Positions 11,731-21,500 of a stretch of 64,000 nt of DNA are shown one piece after another. The DNA is from Turritopsis dohrnii (lineage: Eukaryota > Cnidaria > Hydrozoa > Anthoathecata > Oceaniidae), in NCBI GenBank assembly GCA_027922465.2, contig BQMF02000100.1:744001-808000 (forward strand), read 5' to 3'. The stretch's first letter is position 1; each line of letters starts with the position of its first letter. The notes beneath the pieces are model-generated. The model had not been told where the DNA came from. It made no database searches and saw only the letters and a program-made list of their open reading frames with translations. The position numbers and the translations under genes are program-made.

Positions 11731-13016
11731 TTATTAATAATAAAAACATGAACAATCAATTAATTCATTTTCTTAAACGAAGCTTTTCGTAAGTATCTCT
11801 TACATCTTCAGGCTCTTCAGTTATTGCTTCATTTGTTCACGTGACACGTTTACTATTGGTTTACTATAGCCGGAAAAAAGCATATGAACAGCCATGAGAA
11901 AGTAAAAGTGTAAAATAGAAACTTGGTCGTAAAAGGTGGACGTTCAGTCCCACATAATTTCCTATTCTTTTTTGCGGTAAACCTATAAAATGCTTAAATC
12001 TTTCATGTTACACAATGTAGCTTATTACGATTTTATGAATGAAATGAAAATACGATATAAGTTCGAGCAATTCGAGTAGGAGGTCCCTCAGCAGGCGCTT
12101 GCATTTGCATAAACGACAGATTTTCTACGCCCCCCGGTGTGCTTTTACGCATATCAGGTTCAGTACTTTCACAATTGAGAAATTTAATTTAATTTTTTGA
12201 CAGTAAATTTTTCATGAAAAAAGCTCGTTTCTCTAATATTTTAACCCAGTTCAATTTATATATAAATTGTTCTTAAATTGTCCCACCCAGGATACATGAC
12301 AACCAGGCACTTAAACTAGTACCAGTCAAGTTTCTTCAGAAACGCTTCCCTTACAGTACATTATAATAGCCTTCGCCCACTATTCAGGCGAGGGCTGCAA
12401 TGAATCGATACGTTATGGATTTATGAATTGGAAGCATTCTTAATACTGTCGTGTCATGGTTGTTTATTTATTTCGCAGGAAAGGATATCTGTCGACACAT
12501 TTATCGTCTATTGCTGTGACCAAGTATGTTGTGGATATTTTCATTCCTCCGTTTGCTTCTGACTGACCATAGAAATACGATTTTTGAAATACGAAAACGC
12601 ATACGAAATACGAAATTTTCGTATTTCTACGGACTGACCTAACTTTCCAAAGGGATATGTTAGTGAATTTAGAAGAAAACGTTTTGGTGAGTGAGAATAA
12701 CAGACTACAATGAGAAAGTTTTCATTTTCATTTCTACTTTAGAAAACAGTTTTTTTTAAAAGAAAAAAAAACTTTTTAGAAAAAATTTGAGAAACAAAGT
12801 AAAAGAAATACTATGTTTTAAACTGACTTTGTTACAAATAATAAACTAGACGAGATACAGGATACAGGATACCCACATAGCTAACTATTTAGAATATATA
12901 ACTTTTAAAATGTTTAACTATAAAAGACTTCGATGAATTTTGTTAACTGTAAGAGAGCGTCGAAGCACAAGACAACAAACTTTAAAAATCTTAAGTTTAT
13001 TACAAGCGATGCTTGG
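11731..13016. other. Intergenic sequence with small ATACGAAA palindromes
   Basis: No gene was recognised. Around 12566-12636 the words CATAGAAATACGA and TCGTATTTCTACGG form a small inverted element, related to the piece near 2602. Confidence 0.4.
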
Positions 13017-13254
13017 AATAGACCTTTCCCGAATTCATGTTTAAACGATGCATTGTGGCCGAGTTGTCGTGTCTAACCTCGCTTTTAATATTCAAACTAC
13101 TTCTAATTATTGGAATGGGAATTAGGAGTAATAGAGACTATCATTAAGTTATAAAGTAATGAGATCAGTGGAACAATGACTTGCACAAAAACGAGGTTAG
13201 ATATGAAACTCGGCCACAATTCAGTGTTTAAACTGAAATTCGGGAAGGTCTATT
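13017..13254. mobile_element. MITE/foldback with ~65-bp imperfect inverted ends
   Basis: The left arm starts AATAGACCTTTCCCGAATT, and later has GTGGCCGAGT and TCTAACCTCG. The right arm carries the complement in the same order (GAGGTTAGA, ACTCGGCCAC, AATTCGGGAAGGTCTATT). Only about 100 bp separates the arms and no protein is encoded. Confidence 0.8.
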
Positions 13255-13427
13255 GGGTGAAACTCAAGTTCTCTAATGTGTTTTTAGTGGGAGTAATGTT
13301 TTTTTTTTCGTGAATAAATGGTAAAATACTAAAATACATATAAAAAGAAGGATTTTGTAGTTTTCGTGTAAAAGCAAGCACGAAATTTCAGAAAACCGCT
13401 AGGTTTGGACTGCAGAAAAAAACCAAA

Positions 13428-13461
<34 letters not shown>

Positions 13462-13479
13462 CAAAGCCGGTTATAAAGT

Positions 13480-13915
13480 ACCGCTTTTGTTTTTATAAGA
13501 ACAATTTTATAAGAACATGAGCCTCAGATTTGGCCAAAAAATAAGAACAACCTGAAGCTCGAGCCATTGTTCCAAAAATTAAGAACAGCCTCAGCCTGAA
13601 TTTTCTTGGAAAATAATAAGAACAACTCATGATGTGAATTCTCTCACGGTTAATGGTTTAGAAGTTTATTGTTTTTTTCATCTTCAATAAAATGTGCGAC
13701 AGGGGTCATTATCGAACAGCAACTATTCCTTTTACCAGTTGTTTTTAGATTTCTATTTTACTGGAAGTTCCATAAATAAGAACAAAATGAGGGTGAAATT
13801 TGAAACTTTGTTCTTAACGCAAAGAACAAAATAAGAACAATTCAGGCATGAAAAAGGCTCCAAAAGTAAGAACGGTCAGCCTCAGGTCAGATTTTACTGG
13901 TTCTTATAAAAAAGA
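13480..13915. repeat. Element rich in ATAAGAACA repeats
   Basis: The word ATAAGAACA or close variants recurs about eight times. The outer parts are inversely related: TTTTATAAGAAC...GAGCCTCAGATTT on the left and CAGCCTCAGGTCAGATTTTAC...GTTCTTATAAAA on the right. Clustered short subterminal repeats of this kind often bind transposase. A poly-A tract precedes it at 13421-13447. Confidence 0.5.
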
Positions 13916-14039
13916 AGCGTGTATTTCTTGCTTTCGCAGAAATCCAAAAATCATTGACTTTTCTCAAAAAAATTGTTTTGCACATGAGGATGAAAGGAAC
14001 TCTGAATTTTCCAATGGTGAAATTATTTTTTTTTAGTTC

Positions 14040-15460
14040 ATTGTCGGACGGAAAATCGATATTTTAAACGCTTACAGAAAACTTTAGAGGAACAACTGTG
14101 CTATTTTTAGGTGTTGATTAGCTGGTATGGACCTAACGTCTTTTAAAACAATTAAAAATGAGATCGAAAAAGTTTTTTCTTTTATATTATGGCAAGGAAA
14201 AGTAAATTGTCGGACGGAATCGATAGAAATTGATATTGAACAAAACTAAAGGTTTTTTTAGCTATTCTATGGAAAATAATATGAAGTTCCATACGAGATA
14301 TGTCTAAAATAATAACTTAGTATATACTAAACGACATGAATAAACTTTTTAACATGCACATAATCAACATATAGCGATATAAGCCGAAATTCACCCTAAT
14401 GAAAATTTTGTCGGACGGAATTATCGGACGGAAGCGATGTTGACTCATAAATGAATATAGATTTTTTTGGAAAAAACTACCTAATTCTTATTCTTAGAGA
14501 GTGTCAACATACTGTCATGATAAAAGGGGCCAATTAAGACAAATAACAAAAATGTAAACATTCGAATCGCGAATGTTTTAGAATCGCTGCATTGCAAATA
14601 CAAAATCAAAACAAATAGAACACTAAAAACTAGGACTACTCACACGAGCATTTCATGCTACATTCGATGCAACTCTGTTGTGTCAATTTTTGCATTTGTT
14701 TGACACCAATGTTGTCTGATGTTGCACGGCCATGCAACAGTGTTGCATGACTACACAATAAAATGAACATGGATCATTTTGTTATAACGTGCTGTAGTAA
14801 TGTTGCAACTTTTTTTATAATGTTGTATTGATTTGCCATATCAAAGCAACATTTCTTAAGAAATTTTGAATTTTGAACGTTAAATTGAATGTCAAATCGA
14901 ACGGTAAACATAATGGTATCTATTTTGAAAAGACTTTACTTGTTTCCGAAAATGAAATGTTTTAGAGACAATGTTGCAAGTAAATAAACACCCTCTCAAA
15001 CCATTACAACATTTTTGCAAATGTTGCATCGAATGTTGCATGAAATGTTGTGTTCGTTTCACCAGCACTTAAAGGGTGGAAGCTTTGGTAGTGGTACGAA
15101 AACTATTTTTCGACAATAAATTGAATGATTATTTTTGTTATTGGAGAAAACATGCAAGTGGCGTTAGAAGTCTACTGAATTCTAAATTAAGTAAGTTGGT
15201 AAGAGATTTGTAGAAGGAATAAGAACTTTATTGATGTTTTTTCTGGAGGCTGCTGCCGCTGGAGGTGAAAAAGTTTTTTATATTTTTGTCGGACGGAATA
15301 ATTCCCGACAATTGAAAACCAAAACCAGGTATTTCAAGTGAAAATGATAATCTTTCTTACATACATCGATACTTTAGAAACATAAACATTTGGTAGTTAT
15401 CATTCACTTTGTTACGAAGAACTTCTTCAATTCGACTTTGTTGTCGGGCGGAAAAAACAT
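14040..15460. repeat. Region with dispersed TCGGACGGAA motif
   Basis: The words GTCGGACGGAA or TCGGACGGAA appear near 14043, 14208, 14410, 14424 and 15289; a GTCGGGCGGAA variant occurs near 15443 and a reverse copy (TTCCGTCCGAC) near 16528. The spacing is irregular and the motif is absent elsewhere in the window. It looks like subterminal repeats of one large non-autonomous element into which others have inserted. Confidence 0.5.
14641..15066. mobile_element. MITE with ATGTTGCAT-rich inverted ends
   Basis: Left end CACACGAGCATTTCATGC then ACATTCGATGCAAC; right end GTTGCATCGAATGTTGCATG then AAATGTTGTGTTCG. These are imperfect inverted repeats. Words such as TGTTGCA recur throughout the interior. 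The exact ends are uncertain. Confidence 0.6.
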
Positions 15461-16411
15461 ACCTTATCGGACAAAACTTAGTCGGACAAAATTTTAGTCG
15501 GACGAAAATATTAGTCGGACAAAATTTTAGTCACCTCCAAATATTTTAGTCACTTTTGTCCGACTAATAATATTGTCCGACTAAAATTTTGGTCCTTTTC
15601 TAAAATTTCATAACTTACTTAATTTTCAATAAGGATTATGAAAAAGCGTGTGAGAGTGCGCCGATATTACTCTAAGTTCTAGATGTGTATAGGAAAACGA
15701 GAGGAAAGGCATATTTAATAAAAACAGTTTTGCCGACGTGAAAATCATATGTCCAACAAAATCATCATACCACGACGGTACAATTTTGCCGTCGGAAAAA
15801 AATCCTAATTAAAAGGGTTGTAGTATAATTTTATTTTTCAATTTCAATGTCATATTCCTGATCAGTATAAAAATCTATTTTGGTTCCTGCATTGGCTTCA
15901 GGCGTTTCTTCCATTATGGCTGTCTTCTTCATTTTGTTTTGAACTACCTCGCTATCACTTTCATCGGAAGTTTCTGTTATTACCGGCGCTTTTCTCTTTT
16001 CCTGTGGATTCCTTCCTGGCATAAGCGAGGCTATTAAAAAGGTCCAATCTGTTTAAGAAAGGGTCGAGAATAAACAATGAACATCATGAAGACGAGCGTT
16101 AATATTATTTATCAAAACACTTTACCACTTTAGAAATTGTTTATTCATGACTAAGTCATGTAAAAATATTGTATTCGTTGGTGAGCAAAAAGAAAAATCA
16201 TAAAGAAATTATAAATATTTAAAATATTGTAATTAAACTGATAAGAAGAAAAAAAATTCTGAAAAAAATGATTTGGACCAAATATCTAAATCGGACATAA
16301 TAATTAGTCGGACAAAATTTTAGTCGGACAAAATTATTAGTCGGACAAAATTTTAGTCACTTCCAAAAAATTTAGTCACTTTTGTCCGGCTAAGTTTTGT
16401 CCGATAAGGTA
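15460..16411. mobile_element. TIR element with TACCTTATCGGACAAAAC ends
   Basis: The left 31 bp (TACCTTATCGGACAAAACTT then AGTCGGACAAA) and the right 31 bp are reverse complements with one mismatch. Next to each end are several AGTCGGACAAAATTTT units plus an internal AGTCACTTTTGTCCGACTAA block, so each end is a compound palindrome. The interior contains one small open frame on the minus strand, described separately. Confidence 0.8.
15831..16022 (-). CDS. Small acidic/basic hypothetical ORF inside TIR element
   Basis: ATG at 16022 to stop near 15831, 63 residues. It starts with a basic stretch (RNPQEKRKAP), has an acidic serine patch (TSDESDSEVV) and a second basic patch (NKMKKT), and then an acidic end. 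No domain is recognised. The composition resembles a nuclear protein N-terminus. It lies between the two compound TIRs, so it could be transposon-encoded or a captured first exon. Short length makes chance occurrence possible. Confidence 0.3.
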   Translation of the reverse strand: MPGRNPQEKRKAPVITETSDESDSEVVQNKMKKTAIMEETPEANAGTKIDFYTDQEYDIEIEK

Positions 16412-17398
16412 GGGAACACTGTTTAAAAGGATTTTCTTTACTTCTTTAATTCTTTCCGTTAAAAGTTTTATGCCTTTAGTTTTCACTTAAGTTGTTTCTA
16501 AGCTTTGAAAACTTAAATAGAAAAAATTCCGTCCGACAAAAGAAATTTGTTACCAGCATTAAGCAAAATGTCGATTTTTGAAAATTTCGAGACACAGTCA
16601 TCAAAAAGTTATGATTTTCTGAAAATATAAGGTATGAAGAACCGAAAAAATATAACAAAAACCTACCTTGACCAATTTTAATTTTTTGTGTCAGCGAGAC
16701 CTTTTTTATAACAGAGTCTTTTTCAAGAAGTGGCTGGGAAGTCTGTTTATTTTCCAAAAACGTTTATTAGCGGCTAATTTGTGTAAAACTCCGTTCACGC
16801 AAAAAAAATTGAAAAAATTGAAATTGAAGCTGCTTTTTCCGGTGTTCATTTTTCGTGTCATAGCCACTTACGTTTGATGTTCCAAAACTAAAAAAGCTCG
16901 GAGATTGAGATTTGGCTTACTGAGAAGGTGAAGGATAGATCTAAAAATGCTTTTGAACAGAACAGCAGTTATACTCTTGTTAATGAAAAAAATGAAAACA
17001 AAAAACAAGGTTTTAGAGAAACTAAAAATAACTCTGAAAATAATTTTTTTGAGTAAAAACAAAAAAAAAAGCTTTTTTCACTCAATGTCTTGTGATTACA
17101 AAAGTGTAAAACGCATAAGTCAAACTTAACTCTGAAATGGAGCTACGTTTTTACAACAAGGTTCATCTTTTTGACTCACTCTAAAATTTAAAATGTTTAG
17201 TTTACCTCAAAATTTTTAACATGGGCTTTTAGAGATGTAAATAAGCTTCCAAAAATGTATCATACTTGATATAAACATATACCTGTCAAAAGGATTAATT
17301 AAAAAACAAAAACACGTTTTTTCCCCTTACTCACACCTTCAAATTTATACTGTATAAATTTGTGTTATTTATGGAGAATTTGATTAACTAATATTTAG
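16412..17398. other. AT-rich sequence upstream of ALDH-like exons
   Basis: Several short overlapping open frames lie here on both strands, made of low-complexity K/F-rich residues. None looks real. No upstream ALDH exon could be found. Confidence 0.4.
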
Positions 17399-17625
17399 GA
17401 TTTTCCAAGATGTTTTGGAAGCTAATAATCTACCTGGCGAAATTTACACCATGCTTCAGGGTGGCGCTGAGACTGGGTAAAAAAACTGGACCGATTATAA
17501 TTACTGCTATCCATCCACAAACTGTTTTTTTTCTATCCTCTGTGTCGTTTGTTACCTTCTACTTCAGAGAGGCAGTGTCAAAAGATGAAAAAGTGAAGCT
17601 TTTATCTTTCACTGGAAGTACAAAG
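17399..17625 (+). pseudogene. ALDH7A1: ALDH7A1-like two-exon gene fragment
   Basis: Two exons with correct splice sites and matching phase are visible: 17399-17476 (acceptor tttag, donor gtaaaa) and 17568-17625 (acceptor cttcag, donor gtatcg). They encode VLEANNLPGEIYTMLQGGAE, then TGEAVSKDEKVKLLSFTGST. This fits the part of aldehyde dehydrogenase 7 (antiquitin) that leads into the conserved FTGST motif of the cofactor-binding fold. The catalytic ELGGNN and GQRC regions that should follow do not appear downstream, and no upstream exons were seen. I therefore call it a truncated genomic duplicate, perhaps carried by a transposon. If unseen distant exons exist it could be part of a real gene. 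Confidence 0.65.
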
Positions 17626-18028
17626 GTATCGTTTTGTCCTGGTCAGAAATTCCGGTTGAAGAATTGATCTTAAGATCTGGTTCATAATGAACGAAAATTT
17701 TTTGTACTAGTGGAACATAACACGGTCTTATGCAACTTAATTTTCCTTGACTTTCCCCGACTTTTCTTAAGAACCCATTCAGCTTTTCCATGTAGTGTTG
17801 TTAAACAGGGCAAACCACGTGGTTAATATTGAGTTTGAAAACGGGAAGTTGCTTGTTGTGTCGCAATTCGCAAACCGCATCCTTCAAAAAAAAAAGATCA
17901 TGGTGATTTGAAGGGCCAGATGGATCGTTTGAATGTATTTTAACATACCACATATTTACATATAAAGAAGAAACTTTTTAAGCAAATCTCCAAGAAAATT
18001 TTATTAACTTTTGAACTATAGCTATATT
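17626..18028. other. Noncoding sequence after ALDH-like exons
   Basis: I searched for the next conserved dehydrogenase blocks and saw none. No other feature is supported. Confidence 0.4.
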
Positions 18029-18418
18029 ATGTCGTTGAGAAGATATCTAAAACGAGCCAACCGAAAGGCTCGCTCATTAAGCAATGCTTCAAGCGTTAAA
18101 TTGATTGACAACGAAAACATTGAGCTAACCGATACAAAAGAGAATGATTACCATGGAGATAAAAATAAACAGACCCTCTTGCTTCATCTTTTTAAGTCAG
18201 ATTTTCTAAAAAGCGACATTAAGGCAATGGAGTTGTTACAGTTGAATAATGCAGAAGTTCCTTTGGAGTTCCATCGGGAATATTCAATCCAGGAACGTTA
18301 CACGATTTTATGTCAAAGGAATAAACGTCGTAATGGCATGTTCATTGAAGATCAAAAATTATTCTATCGGGAACTTAAAGATTACGTGGTTATTAAACGT
18401 CTTTTAATGTATTATTGA
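18029..18418 (+). CDS. Hypothetical 129-residue protein or terminal exon
   Basis: The open frame starts at ATG 18029, 13 bases after a possible acceptor (actatag), and ends TGA at 18416-18418. The N-terminus is strongly basic (RRYLKRANRKAR). The middle is polar (ELTDTKENDYHGDKNK) and the C-terminal half looks helical (DIKAMELLQLNN, QERYTILCQRNKRR, FYRELKDYVVIKRL). No family is recognised. It is among the longest clean frames between 0.6 and 21 kb and its composition looks coding. It may be a single-exon gene or the last exon of one. Its neighbours are transposon remnants. Confidence 0.4.
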   Translation: MSLRRYLKRANRKARSLSNASSVKLIDNENIELTDTKENDYHGDKNKQTLLLHLFKSDFLKSDIKAMELLQLNNAEVPLEFHREYSIQERYTILCQRNKRRNGMFIEDQKLFYRELKDYVVIKRLLMYY

Positions 18419-18521
18419 AATATTTATTTATAATTGAAGTATTTAAAACGATGTAACAGGTTCTTAAGCTATACTACTAAAACAAAACATGAACATATTC
18501 CTTTTTTTTATGGATAGATTT

Positions 18522-18650
18522 AAGCCTGGTTCAGACCTGGCGATTCGATGATTACGACGATTAAAACTATAAGTCGAGTAATCGTCGTAATCGTTTTTTA
18601 ATTTTTTTAATCATCGTAATTGTCGTAATCGTCAAGTCTGAACTAGGCTT
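18522..18650. mobile_element. Small MITE with AAGCCTGGTTCAGAC ends
   Basis: The left end AAGCCTGGTTCAGAC is mirrored by GTCTGAACTAGGCTT at the right end. The middle holds inverted ATTACGACGATTA and TAATCGTCGTAATCG words, so the whole 129 bp can fold into a long hairpin. Confidence 0.8.
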
Positions 18651-18828
18651 TATTGGAATAGGGATCAAGTCAAAGGTAGTTGAGAATAGTTGTAAATATA
18701 AATGTACTTGAAAATGTAAAAGAGTCTCAGACGATAAGAGAACGTGAAATTTTCTTTTTGCTTCAATTACTTCTTGTAGATTCATTAAAATGTTATTAGA
18801 GAAACATGAAACCGTGAAAAAGTTACAA

Positions 18829-18925
18829 TCGGAAATACCGGTCGGTTTGTTTGTTTATCAAACTTTCCTCATTAATTTCGTCATCTTATTCTGCTTTGAA
18901 GAAAGTTAACTAAAATCTGCCTATG
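18829..18925. repeat. Dispersed repeat (copy 1; copy 2 at 54613-54705)
   Basis: This stretch is nearly identical to 54613-54705 over about 90 bp. Shared words include CGGTTTGTTTGTTTATC, CTTATTCTGCTTTGAAGAAA and GTTAACTAAAATCTGCCTAT. Both copies are in the same orientation. Confidence 0.85.
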
Positions 18926-19159
18926 CATTTGCCTATGTTAAAATTTTAGGAACTGATTTTCCATAATTAGATTATGTTTCAAGTTACCCTGCTTTTATTA
19001 AAGTCCGGAGACCGTGTGAGTTCAGTTAAAAGAGGATGGAATATATACAGTCTGTTTCAAAAAATTGGCTCCAAAAAATATTACCGCAGTTTTTAAAATA
19101 AATATCCGATTTATCCTTATAAATTTTATGTCAATGGAATCCTTATCTTTTCATCTTTC

Positions 19160-20820
19160 TTTGGACCAAATTTTAAAAATTCTCCAATTTTCACAAAAAC
19201 TTGCACGAAGCACAATTCAAAGGCGCTGATTTCGAATTCTACCATGGTTTTGACAGATTTGACTAAAAGTGGACAGTTTGGGTCAAATTTGGAACAAATT
19301 ACGAAAGTTCTCTAATATTCATAGAAATTTTCACAAAACACGATTGAAATGTGCTGATTTCGAATTTGGAAGTCATTTTGGTGTAGTTCACATTCAAAAG
19401 ACGTGGCGAAAATGTGTGGTGAATACTAAGCTGGGAGCGTTTCACCAGCTAAAAACCGGCACTGCGATGGGGTTTTAAATTTTGTCAAAGGGAATCATAA
19501 CACCATATTTACCCAATCAACTCTCTGACAACTAAATTATGCACTAAGTCTAGAAAGGTCTTGATTTATTTTGCATTTATTTTATTTGTATTATTTTTGG
19601 CCCCTTATTTGGAAACTAATGTCAGGTACAATATAACTTAATCATATGTCGTCAGGTACATAGTTATGTTCATTTTAACAAAGTCATTTTAACGCACGTT
19701 TGAAAAAATTTTAGAAGTATTTTTCGTGTTTTGTGGTTAAAAGATTTCCTTATTTTGTTCTTGTTTTTGTGTTAAGGATAGTTTCTAACCTCTAAACACA
19801 TGTTCGGTTTTTATGAAATATCTCAGATACTTTCATTTTTTCCCCTATAAGAGTAGACATGCTCTGAAACCTAAATAAATTCTCTATCGATCTATCACAT
19901 TAATTTTAATAAAAAATGACCTCCAAACAAGAAAAAAAATATCAAACGAATTTTTTTTTCCCGCGCTATGCGAGCACCAAGTCCTCTCAGCCTCATCCGT
20001 TTCTTGCGAAAATATCGACGTGATCCTCATCATATCACTAACAAAACTTTGCATCACTTTTTCTTTAAAACCAACAGATCTTTAACAATCATCGTTTACT
20101 CATTGTTCACATCTTTACGTCATACTTACGCATTGGTCTGTCTCGCTAATTCATAAATTTCTCAACTGTTACTAAATATTAGACAAAAGTGAGGCAACAT
20201 TTTTTTCCTAAGATTTCATTGGTTCGAATGAACGTCGTTCCATTGACATCGATTGATGTTTAGGGGACTTAGAGCTCATTTAAGTCAGAATAACAGCTAA
20301 AAACTGTTGTTGAGATCTCGACGATTTGAGTTTTTTTCAAAGATCAAACGTGTTTACGTAACATCTAATTTCTATTCAGATATCTGAATAGAAACAAGAA
20401 GCCGCTTGGCTTGAAGACTTCAGGACGTAACACAACGATACAGATCTGGTTTCAAAAATACAAACTTGCCGAATTGCCAAATTACGGTCAAATCTAACAA
20501 AATGACTGGCAAATTCAAAATCAACATCTTCCATTTGTGATTTGTACAAATTTTTATGAATATCAAAGAACTTTCGAAATTTGGTACAAATTTGGCCCAA
20601 ATCGTTAATTTTTGGTTAAATCAGACAAAATGACTGTCAAATTTGGAATCAGCACTATTCAAATGTGACCCGTGCAAAATTTCATTAAAATTGAAGAACT
20701 TTCGAAATTTGGTCCAAATTTGGCCCAAATTGTCCAATTTTAGTCAATTCTGACAAAATGACCGTCAACTTCTAAATCAGCACCTTGTCTAAATTGCCCA
20801 ATTTTAGTCAAACTTGTCCT
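19160..20820. mobile_element. Large element with tandem-unit inverted arms
   Basis: The left arm (about 19160-19395) has two ~125-bp units, each with words like GGTCAAATTTGGAACAAATT, ATTTTCACAAAA and GTGCTGATTTCGAATT. The right arm (about 20455-20820) has two to three units of the complement (AAATTTGGCCCAAATT, CAAAATGACTG, AATCAGCAC). Arms made of tandem subunits resemble foldback-type elements. The 1-kb middle holds no recognised gene. Confidence 0.6.
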
Positions 20821-20839
20821 AAGTTCCTAGCATAGGTCA

Positions 20840-21500
20840 GTCATTAACTATTCTGAATAAACAAACAATCCGAAATCCGAACGGACTTTCCGAAAACGAC
20901 GAAAAACTGTGACAAAGATAGATACATAGATAGAATGTGTAAACCAAACAAGCGCGGAAATTGAATAAGAACAAAGATCAACAACGTTTCCCAGAGGGCA
21001 AAATACAAATAGGTTAGAGACTATCCTTATCTATTCAGTTCTGTCAAAAACTGGGATTATTTCATTACCTTAACTCAATGATAGTGTTAACAGTCACTTT
21101 TTTGTAAGATTTGAGATCGTGATGGTATTTGGAAGGGAAAACAGGCTTATATTTTGAATGAAATTTACCCATTTCTAAAAGTTTGATGGAAGTGGTATCA
21201 AGGTATAAGGGTTTAGGGACAGATCATTTGTGGCTTTGTCACATATGCCAAGTTTGTTTTTTAAAGCTTCTTTCAAATTAAATGAAAATTGGGGCAAAGG
21301 GATCAGGAATTATAAAAGTTGCAACCATATTTTGTTTTAATATCAGGATGTTTTTGTTTCCTTTGATTACGACATGTTACTTCTGCAAAATAGCTGTTTT
21401 ATTTTTGCATAATAACACCAATGATTTTGACATACTTTCGTCATTTTTATTGATCATAATTTTAATGCAAGCTTTGTAGGACAAAAAAAGATTAGTTTGG
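20840..21500. other. Sequence between elements, nothing recognised
   Basis: Only short open frames with hydrophobic low-complexity translations are present (for example 21282-21479). No gene is supported. Confidence 0.4.
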
